NCBI GenBank assembly: GCA_937915335.1
Contig: CALDLZ010000093.1
Span: 1-5,017, forward strand
Direction of reading: 5' to 3'
Length of the DNA: 5,017 nt
Source of the DNA: an uncultured Faecalibacterium sp.
Lineage (GTDB): Bacteria > Bacillota > Clostridia > Oscillospirales > Ruminococcaceae
Of the stretch, positions 1-3,733 are shown in pieces (within the stretch, counting starts at the first letter, position 1; the number at the start of each line of letters is the position of its first letter). The notes under the pieces are model-generated. The model did not search any database. It was not told where the DNA came from and worked only from the letters and a program-made list of their open reading frames with translations. The position numbers were made by a program, and so were the translations under genes.

Positions 1-33
1 TGACGGAGTGCACTTCAGTAGAACTGGCGGGGT

Positions 34-1002
34 TTATTTATTTGCATTAGAAAGGCCTTCCCGCAATGCGGCGGCATCTCCGGCTGTCCAGCGAGAAATA
101 TCTTTAGTCCTTCGATTCAGACCATCACTGTAACCTTGCTCATATCCATTTGTCTTTCCTTTGCGATATGCTTCACTGTAACCATCTTTTGTGCCAGAAT
201 AATACCCCGCATCGTATCCTTTATCATACCCTGAGGCTTCAGACTCTTTTTGAACACTATCGATATAAGGTGAAATTGGAGTATAGTGTGGAGCAAAGTA
301 TCCTTCTCCTAAAATTTTTCCGCACATAAACACGATAAACAGAGTTACAACGGTAAAGATAAAAATAACAATTCGTGAGGCTGGTTCCGCTATCTTTGTT
401 GCTTTTGTGTGCCAATACTCAATATCATGTCCCCCGAGAAAAGAATTGGTTGTAAGGGTATCAATATCTTTTTCCAATTTATTGATAAGAACCAAGTCAG
501 ATGCCTGTTTGTTTTGACCAAGATTATACCAGTATTCGGCATCGTGGTTTTGATAGAGAATTGGTCGGACAACGGTATGATTTGTTTTTTCTGCTTGAAA
601 CTGGTCATACCAGTATTTTGCGGAATGACCTTCATAATTAGAATCAGGTTGTTTCCGAATCTGAGTGATACGTTCCCGATTCTTTTCAAGAGAACTCTTT
701 ATTACTTTTTCTTTCCGGATAATTTCGTTTTCGGCTTTTAAATATTCGCTATGCCAATATGTTGCATCCCGGCCATCAGATAAACTGGTATTCTTTGTGC
801 TCTTTTGGTGGAGGTATTCAACTTCTGTACGGAGGTCTGCTAATGTGGCCTGGTATGCAGCACAATCTTTTTCTAATGAGAGATACTTTTCACGCCACTC
901 GATGGAGCTGTAATCATCCGGCATACGGGTTTGTGTTTGCAGTTCAAAATAACGGTCTGCCCAGTATTTGGCACCATGGCCGAGATAGGATGAACTGGAC
1001 AT
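34..1002 (-). CDS. Membrane-anchored protein with GHxAxYW repeats and a ten-fold GX3 tail; function unknown
   Basis: I do not recognise this 322-residue protein as a named family. Directly visible: a short motif recurs at residues 8-14 (GHGAKYW), 77-83 (GRDATYW), 125-131 (GHSAKYW), 152-158 (NHDAEYW) and 191-197 (GHDIEYW), with a degenerate copy around W36. Most copies are followed by charged, heptad-like helical sequence, as in a coiled coil. One membrane span follows at about 211-232. More positive charge before it suggests an N-in, C-out orientation (inference). Residues 258-297 carry a strict G-x-x-x period, mostly GY, with one Ala replacement at 278. The C-terminal 25 residues are soluble. 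The start is set by a perfect AAGGAGG on the minus strand (1009-1015), six bases from ATG. It lies 15 bases behind the repressor gene, so it is probably co-transcribed and made in the lysogen. A superinfection-exclusion or defence role is a guess from position only. Existence of the gene is very likely. Confidence 0.88.
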   Translation of the reverse strand: MSSSSYLGHGAKYWADRYFELQTQTRMPDDYSSIEWREKYLSLEKDCAAYQATLADLRTEVEYLHQKSTKNTSLSDGRDATYWHSEYLKAENEIIRKEKVIKSSLEKNRERITQIRKQPDSNYEGHSAKYWYDQFQAEKTNHTVVRPILYQNHDAEYWYNLGQNKQASDLVLINKLEKDIDTLTTNSFLGGHDIEYWHTKATKIAEPASRIVIFIFTVVTLFIVFMCGKILGEGYFAPHYTPISPYIDSVQKESEASGYDKGYDAGYYSGTKDGYSEAYRKGKTNGYEQGYSDGLNRRTKDISRWTAGDAAALREGLSNANK

Positions 1003-1017
1003 AATCTGCCTCCTTAT

Positions 1018-1389
1018 TTACGCTTCTTTCGTATCCGCTGCATCCGCAGTATGTTTTTTATAGTATCCTGTACGATGCAAGTCCTCTGCGTACTCAATGA
1101 CCTTAGATTGACCTTCCTCATTCAGTTCATCGAAAATCGAAAGCAGTGAGGTCTGGGCCTTGGTGAGAGCGGCTTGTGCGGGTTCAGCATCTTCCATTCC
1201 CATTAGATAAGTGGGAGTGGTATCTAAGACGAGTGCAAGCTTTTCGAGAATTGAACGTTTCAGATTGACAACAAGGCCATTTTCATATTTGTAAATGGCC
1301 GCTTTTTGTACGCCAACCTTGGCACCGAGTTCTTCCTGCGTCATCTGATGCTCGATGCGAAGCTGGCGTATCCGTTCGCCGGTGGTCAT
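1018..1389 (-). CDS. XRE-family (Cro/CI-type) transcriptional repressor
   Basis: A 123-residue DNA-binding protein, the likely lysogeny repressor. Residues 5-64 form a five-helix XRE HTH domain: ERIRQLR, then MTQEELGAKVGV and the recognition helix QKAAIYKYENG, then a helix ending in the usual PTYLMG. Residues about 75-112 form a second helical segment with FDELNEEGQSKVIEYAEDL, a stretch common in the C-terminus of short Firmicutes phage and ICE repressors, where it probably serves oligomerisation. There is no S24/LexA-like peptidase domain, so RecA-stimulated self-cleavage is not expected. Induction would need an antirepressor, an ImmA-type protease or a peptide signal, none of which is in the window. 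The ATG is preceded on the minus strand by AAAGGGTGA (1396-1404), six bases away. It is divergent from the Cro-like gene and sits first in an operon with the membrane protein behind it. Confidence 0.93.
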   Translation of the reverse strand: MTTGERIRQLRIEHQMTQEELGAKVGVQKAAIYKYENGLVVNLKRSILEKLALVLDTTPTYLMGMEDAEPAQAALTKAQTSLLSIFDELNEEGQSKVIEYAEDLHRTGYYKKHTADAADTKEA

Positions 1390-1420
1390 GGGACATCACC
1401 CTTTCGTGTATTGTATCTTA

Positions 1421-1448
1421 ATAATAACACAGATAATCTAAAAAGCAA
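1421..1448 (-). promoter_or_regulatory. Possible leftward promoter for the repressor operon
   Basis: Read on the minus strand, TTGCTT (1443-1448) and TATTAT (1421-1426) are 16 bases apart. The -10 matches consensus at five of six positions and the -35 at only three of six, so the promoter would be weak or need activation, as for many repressor-maintenance promoters. The start of transcription would lie near 1414, about 25 bases before the repressor ATG. The region is AT-rich, so other pairings are possible. Confidence 0.4.
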
Positions 1449-1456
1449 GAAAAAAT

Positions 1457-1469
1457 ATCTTGACAAGAT
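1457..1469. promoter_or_regulatory. Operator candidate: palindrome over the -35 box
   Basis: ATCTTG and CAAGAT are perfect six-base inverted arms around a single central A, and the palindrome includes the whole TTGACA -35 box of the rightward promoter. Size and position fit a dimeric XRE repressor site. Which protein (repressor, Cro-like, or both) binds it is inference. Confidence 0.6.
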
Positions 1470-1488
1470 TCATGTGACATGCTAATAT
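1460..1488 (+). promoter_or_regulatory. Strong rightward early promoter (extended -10)
   Basis: A perfect -35 box TTGACA (1460-1465) and a -10 box TAATAT (1483-1488) are separated by 17 bases. TGC directly before the -10 gives an extended -10 (TGn). Transcription would begin near 1495 and give a leader of about 65 bases before the Cro-like gene at 1559. The -35 box lies inside a perfect palindrome at 1457-1469, so repressor binding there would block RNA polymerase. The position between divergent repressor and Cro-like genes fits a phage PR promoter. Confidence 0.85.
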
Positions 1489-1527
1489 TGTGGTATCCTA
1501 AAAAGATACTTAAATATTGCTAATATT
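1480..1527. repeat. 10-base direct repeat TGCTAATATT
   Basis: TGCTAATATT occurs at 1480-1489, where it forms the extended -10 of the rightward promoter, and again at 1518-1527 inside the leader palindrome. The copies are 38 bases apart. The second has no good -35 box upstream (CTAAAA at the 17-base spacing), so a second promoter is unlikely. A shared protein-binding half-site or a local duplication are alternatives. Confidence 0.5.
1493..1509. promoter_or_regulatory. Operator candidate: GTATC-N7-GATAC at the transcription start
   Basis: Five-base inverted arms GTATC (1493-1497) and GATAC (1505-1509) flank an A-rich seven-base spacer and straddle the expected start of the rightward transcript. 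The right arm read on the other strand (GTATCTT) also occurs as a lone half-site on the plus strand at 1413-1419, near the predicted start of the leftward transcript. Short arms keep the confidence modest. Confidence 0.4.
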
Positions 1528-1530
1528 TAA
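1510..1530. promoter_or_regulatory. Operator candidate or leader palindrome before the Cro-like gene
   Basis: Nine-base perfect arms TTAAATATT (1510-1518) and AATATTTAA (1522-1530) flank GCT. It is the longest palindrome in the control region and lies in the leader of the rightward transcript, 14 bases before the GGAGGT ribosome binding site. It could be a third protein-binding site. As RNA the AT-only stem would be weak and it has no T-tract, so it is not a terminator. Confidence 0.55.
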
Positions 1531-1558
1531 GGGGAAGGATGAACGGAGGTGATAAAAG

Positions 1559-1831
1559 GTGAACAAGAGAAAACTCAATGCTGTTATGCAGTTACATGGA
1601 GAGTCACAACAGAATCTGGCGGATTTCCTTGAAATGAGCTTGTCACGACTGAACGCAAAAATCAATGAATACCGTGGGGCACAGTTCCGACAGAATGAGA
1701 TCGCAGCCATTCAGGAGCATTATGGATTGACTGCTGATGAAGTGAACGAGATATTTTTTGCTTCAATTGTGTCTCGAAAAGATTCTAGTGGACCAGCGGC
1801 CTGCCCCACCGACCCGAAGAAGAGCGCATGA
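1559..1831 (+). CDS. Cro-like HTH protein, DUF739-like
   Basis: A 90-residue protein starting at GTG 1559, set by GGAGGT (1545-1550) eight bases upstream. Residues about 3-68 look like a small HTH domain: the first helix KLNAVMQLHG, then QQNLADFLEM and the likely recognition helix SLSRLNAKINE, then FRQNEIAAIQEHYGLTADEVNEIFFA. The pattern resembles short phage Cro-like proteins of the DUF739 type, in which the last segment ends in an FF motif before a disordered tail. The tail here (about 69-90) is polar with several Pro, Ser and Lys. It is the first gene of the rightward early transcript, opposite the repressor, so it probably competes for the palindromic sites and turns down repressor synthesis (inference). 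Its stop overlaps ATG 1828 as ATGA. Confidence 0.85.
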   Translation: MNKRKLNAVMQLHGESQQNLADFLEMSLSRLNAKINEYRGAQFRQNEIAAIQEHYGLTADEVNEIFFASIVSRKDSSGPAACPTDPKKSA

Positions 1832-1837
1832 AAAAGT

Positions 1838-1854
1838 CCCGGCGGGGAGCCGGG
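1838..1854 (+). other. GC-rich hairpin before the small membrane protein gene
   Basis: CCCGGC and GCCGGG form a perfect six-base G/C stem with loop GGGGA, in an otherwise AT-rich stretch. It begins seven bases after the Cro-like stop and is followed at once by the purine-rich ribosome binding region. There is no T-tract, so it is not a terminator. It may mark a leader rather than coding sequence, or protect the 5' part of the message. A chance fold in G-rich DNA is possible. Confidence 0.35.
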
Positions 1855-1878
1855 GGAGCAGGAAAGGGGGTGAGGAAG

Positions 1879-2043
1879 ATGGCGTGGATTTATATTGCGG
1901 TGATCTGGATCGGTGCAGCTATCAGCGTTTATGTGGCATCTAAGTATACACCAGAGATCATGCCGTGGTATCCATGTTACGCACTGGTTATGAGTGTGAT
2001 TGGGACGCTCACGATTCTGGCGCAGACAGGATTATTTGAATGA
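1879..2043 (+). CDS. Small two-span membrane protein, function unknown
   Basis: A 54-residue hydrophobic protein with two likely membrane spans at about 3-22 and 31-51, joined by a short loop KYTPEIMPWY. ATG 1879 is preferred because the purine-rich stretch GGAAAGGGGGTGAGG (1861-1875) supplies a ribosome binding site and the protein then begins directly with a membrane segment. GTG 1870 is a close alternative. ATG 1828, which overlaps the upstream stop as ATGA, would add 17 basic, Gly-rich residues encoded by a GC hairpin. Translational coupling makes it possible but it has a poor ribosome binding site. No family recognised. Placed right behind the Cro-like gene, it belongs to the early transcript. 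Small phage membrane proteins in this position include exclusion or host-takeover factors, but nothing in the sequence assigns a role. Confidence 0.72.
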   Translation: MAWIYIAVIWIGAAISVYVASKYTPEIMPWYPCYALVMSVIGTLTILAQTGLFE

Positions 2044-2200
2044 TTCCAGATCATGCTGCATTGCCAACACAACATCCAATCTTGTATCGGCTATTTTGTC
2101 AACTTCTGCATCAGATGGAGTGCTGCTGCAAGAATTGAGTGCATGCAGATTGGCCGTTTCCTTTTTACAAGAGGATTCATCAAGGGAAAGACACGAATGA
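2036..2200 (+). CDS. Possible small gene joined by overlaps on both sides (TTG start)
   Basis: An open frame of 54 residues from TTG 2036, which overlaps the stop of the previous gene by eight bases, to TGA 2198-2200, which overlaps ATG 2197 of the next as ATGA. The translation is mostly polar with a plausible helical middle (LVSAILS ... GVLLQELSACRLAVSFLQED) and a charged end. There is no in-frame ATG in this stretch except at 2000, deep inside the previous gene, and the ribosome binding site before TTG (ACAGG) is weak. The overlap pattern favours a real coupled gene, while the start codon and lack of a recognised family count against it. If it is not coding, 2044-2196 is an unexplained spacer. 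Confidence 0.33.
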   Translation: MNDSRSCCIANTTSNLVSAILSTSASDGVLLQELSACRLAVSFLQEDSSRERHE

Positions 2201-2298
2201 GAAAAATCGGAATATTCATGGAAGTGGGCTCTGTTATTGTGGCGCTTTTGAACGCATCGTGGTACTTAGTTCTTCTTGCATGGCGTGCATCGCAGTGA
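2197..2298 (+). CDS. Single-span membrane micro-protein (33 residues)
   Basis: Starting at ATG 2197, the 33-residue product has a basic N-terminus (MRKIG), a single membrane span at about 9-28 containing VGSVIVALLNASWYLVLLA, and a short basic tail WRASQ. AAGGGAAAG (2182-2190) lies six bases upstream as a moderate ribosome binding site, and the ATG overlaps the stop of the preceding frame as ATGA. The frame stays open back to ATG 2053 (81 residues), but that extension is not protein-like and has no ribosome binding site. No family recognised. It could be a membrane-acting early phage peptide. Confidence 0.5.
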   Translation: MRKIGIFMEVGSVIVALLNASWYLVLLAWRASQ

Positions 2299-2376
2299 TC
2301 TGAGTATGAACCAATCCTTTCTGGTTGGATTGTACCACCGGAGGGAGAACCGAACAAGACGTGAAAGGAGAAAACG

Positions 2377-2751
2377 ATGGAACGTTATATGATCGTGATC
2401 CCGGCGAGGAACCGGGCGTTTACCATGAAGTGCGACGACGGCGACAGCATGAAGCTGGAAACGCTGCGGGGGCTGGTTGGCGGGCCGATCGAGCCGGTAA
2501 CCACCCGGCTGAAACCGGAGTGGGCCCGGGAACAGGACGTGAACGGCATCCTGCTGCTGGTGAACGAGGAAGGTCTTTTGCGGGAGCGCCCGCTGATGAA
2601 CCAGCGGGCCTGCGAGATGGCCGCCGCAGCAGAAATTCAGAACGGGAAACGGCCGCTGGTGGGCCCGGCCATTGTGGCTGCAAGCCGGGGCGATGAGCTG
2701 ATCGGCTTTGCAAAGTCCGTGGCGGACACCATCTGTGCCGAGTGGCTGTGA
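2377..2751 (+). CDS. DUF3846 domain protein
   Basis: A 124-residue protein matching the DUF3846 pattern as I remember it: an early LETLRGLVGGPIE block (27-39), a central strand ending in LLLVNEEGLL (59-68), an Asn a few residues on (N75, in LMNQRA), and a late VGPAIVAA strand (95-102). DUF3846 proteins are small soluble proteins of unknown biochemical role found widely in phages, plasmids and integrative elements of Firmicutes and Actinobacteria. AGGAG (2366-2370) lies six bases before ATG 2377. M5 is a possible alternative start but less well spaced. It opens the GC-rich part of the window, and the next gene begins 10 bases after its stop. No terminator separates it from the upstream genes, so it may share the early transcript. 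Confidence 0.85.
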   Translation: MERYMIVIPARNRAFTMKCDDGDSMKLETLRGLVGGPIEPVTTRLKPEWAREQDVNGILLLVNEEGLLRERPLMNQRACEMAAAAEIQNGKRPLVGPAIVAASRGDELIGFAKSVADTICAEWL

Positions 2752-2761
2752 GGGAAAAGCA

Positions 2762-3049
2762 ATGGAACGGATGACGATGACGGTAACGAAATGCTGTGAG
2801 GCGTTCCGGGCAAACCGGGAACCCATGAGCCCGAACAAGTTCTGGAACAACGTGCAGCGGGGCGAGTATGAGGGCTGGGTGATCCCCCGGGAAGGCACCA
2901 AAAAGCGGCAGGCCACCATTTATGTGACCGGTTTCATTGAGTATATGCACCGGCGCGGTTACGAGGTTGTACGCCCCTTTGAGACCCTGACGGGGCCGAA
3001 CGCAAAAAGGCCCGCCGGTGCTGGAACACCGACGAGCCAACCAGGGTGA
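2762..3049 (+). CDS. Small winged-helix/excisionase-like protein
   Basis: A 95-residue protein from ATG 2762, with AGGG (2751-2754) overlapping the previous stop and seven bases upstream. ATG 2771 and 2777 are lesser alternatives. The first 67 residues read like the MerR/excisionase-type winged helix: TVTKCCEAFR, a second helix SPNKFWNNVQRGEYEGW, then the wing IPREGTKKRQATIYVTG and a closing helix FIEYMHRRGYEV. The order helix, helix, G-x-W strand, basic loop, strand and helix is what I would expect of AlpA/Xis-like proteins. The family is inferred from shape, not from a recognised signature. The tail after about residue 75 is Pro/Gly/Thr-rich and is encoded by hairpin-forming DNA. Likely roles are DNA binding in excision or early control. 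If it is an excisionase, the partner integrase is outside the window. Confidence 0.75.
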   Translation: MERMTMTVTKCCEAFRANREPMSPNKFWNNVQRGEYEGWVIPREGTKKRQATIYVTGFIEYMHRRGYEVVRPFETLTGPNAKRPAGAGTPTSQPG

Positions 3050-3071
3050 TGGTTTTTGACTACCCATCACC
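3016..3071 (+). other. Two hairpins at the 3' end of the winged-helix gene
   Basis: The first stem is CGGTG (3016-3020) with CACCG (3027-3031) around a six-base loop. The second is GGTGATGG (3045-3052) with CCATCACC (3064-3071) around an 11-base loop that begins TTTTT. The second stem contains the stop codon (3047-3049) and ends 16 bases before the GGAGGAG of the next gene. No T-tract follows, so a standard terminator is unlikely. An mRNA processing or stability element, or a translation control, is possible. Confidence 0.4.
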
Positions 3072-3102
3072 AGAAGTTTAACACAGTGGAGGAGAAAAGG
3101 CA

Positions 3103-3381
3103 ATGAGGATCAAATCGAAAGTATGGTACTGGCTGGCCGCTGCAAGCGGCCTTATGGGACTGCTGTACAGCCTGGGGATTGAGGGCGGTGCCCAGCTGGG
3201 CGGCACGATTTCGGATGGACAATTCGTTGCAGCCCTGTGCCTGGTGCTGGCGGCAGTGCTGTTTCTGCGGCTGGGTTTCGCGGCCCAGGACAGGGAGCAG
3301 CACCCGGCCCGCCGCCGGATCGACCGCAGCCACGCCCGCACGGAGGAGCCGGAATACCGGCAGAACCGGAGGAGCGCATGA
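3103..3381 (+). CDS. Two-span small membrane protein, function unknown
   Basis: A 92-residue protein with a basic N-terminus (MRIKSK), a first hydrophobic helix at about 8-25, a Gly-rich loop (EGGAQLGG), a second hydrophobic helix at about 40-60 (VAALCLVLAAVLFLRLGF), and a hydrophilic, strongly charged tail of about 30 residues rich in Arg, Glu and His. This suggests both ends in the cytoplasm (inference from charge). GGAGGAG (3088-3094) eight bases before ATG 3103 gives a strong ribosome binding site. Its stop overlaps the next start as ATGA. No family recognised. An early phage membrane protein is the simplest reading. Confidence 0.78.
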   Translation: MRIKSKVWYWLAAASGLMGLLYSLGIEGGAQLGGTISDGQFVAALCLVLAAVLFLRLGFAAQDREQHPARRRIDRSHARTEEPEYRQNRRSA

Positions 3382-3554
3382 GATACCGTGTACATGTCCG
3401 GTGCGAAGAAGGCGACCTGATCGTGAACCTGGCCTATGTGGTGCGGGCCGCTGACGTGAAGAAGGCCAAAGACCTGGCCGTGACCATGGCGATGCAGCAT
3501 TACCCGGAGTTTGAGATATTCCAGGCTTACCATGTGGAAGCGCTGGAAGAGTAA
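3378..3554 (+). CDS. Small conserved-looking phage protein, 58 residues
   Basis: The start ATG 3378 overlaps the stop of the membrane protein gene as ATGA, and GGAGGAG (3368-3374 region) inside that gene can serve as ribosome binding site. The product has a strand-helix-strand pattern: MRYRVHVRC, then LIVNLAYVVRAADVKKAKDL, a helix reaching MAMQHYPEF, and a final strand EIFQAYHVEAL. Small proteins with a VxAAs-x-x-KA helix and a closing strand are frequent among phage and mobile-element hypothetical proteins, but I cannot name the family. The frame is open further upstream, in Pro/Gly/Arg-rich shadow sequence that is not used. Translational coupling to the membrane protein is likely. Confidence 0.78.
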   Translation: MRYRVHVRCEEGDLIVNLAYVVRAADVKKAKDLAVTMAMQHYPEFEIFQAYHVEALEE

Positions 3555-3559
3555 ACAGC

Positions 3560-3733
3560 ATGGACAAGACCCAGTGCGTACATGTGTTTGAAATTATGCG
3601 CCCGGAGTGCCTGATCTGCTCGGGCAGGAACCGGGCGTGCGGGGAGTTTGTGGAACGGAGAAGCTATGAAAAACAATGTGAAAAAGATGGCGCTGGAAAA
3701 TCAGATCGATCTGGCACAGCAGAATGCGATTGA
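3560..3733 (+). CDS. Cys-rich mini-protein (possible zinc-binding), overlaps next gene
   Basis: A 57-residue frame beginning six bases after the preceding stop, with GGAAGAG (3545-3551) eight bases before ATG 3560. It has Cys at 6, 17, 20, 27 and 40 and His at 8. The core C-x-H ... C-x-x-C ... C (residues 6-27) could hold a zinc ion. The last 22 residues are in another frame of the following gene, which starts at 3666, giving a 68-base overlap. That is long for a phage gene pair and is the main reason for doubt. The part before 3666 would otherwise be an unexplained 105-base gap, and its Cys spacing looks like a real small phage Zn-ribbon type protein. No family recognised. Confidence 0.5.
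   Translation: MDKTQCVHVFEIMRPECLICSGRNRACGEFVERRSYEKQCEKDGAGKSDRSGTAECD

Noticed and set aside
409..741. Plus-strand open frame of 110 residues inside the membrane protein gene
   Set aside because: It is antisense to a gene with clear repeats and a perfect ribosome binding site, has no ribosome binding site of its own, and reads as Phe/Ile-rich shadow sequence.
2310..2332. Short inverted repeat around CCAATCC ... GGTTGG before the DUF3846 gene
   Set aside because: Only four or five bases pair and nothing else supports a terminator or operator.
2091..2357. Minus-strand open frame of 88 residues
   Set aside because: No ribosome binding site and no domain pattern, and the plus-strand overlap chain explains the region better.
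2306..2392. Possible 28-residue, very basic ORF starting at ATG 2306
   Set aside because: No ribosome binding site, and it runs into the start of the DUF3846 gene in another frame. Its Arg-rich end comes from the purine-rich ribosome binding region of that gene.
2266..2919. Minus-strand open frame of 217 residues
   Set aside because: It is antisense to the DUF3846 and winged-helix genes. Long reverse frames are common in GC-rich coding DNA, and the product is His/Pro/Arg-rich without domain features.
2420..3103. Minus-strand open frame of 227 residues
   Set aside because: It is a shadow of the same GC-rich genes, with a Pro/Arg/Ser-rich product and no believable start.
3135..3151. Palindrome GGCCGCT-GCA-AGCGGCC
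   Set aside because: It lies inside the two-span membrane gene and encodes an ordinary Ala/Ser helix segment. Such GC repeats arise easily from Ala codons, and no T-tract follows.
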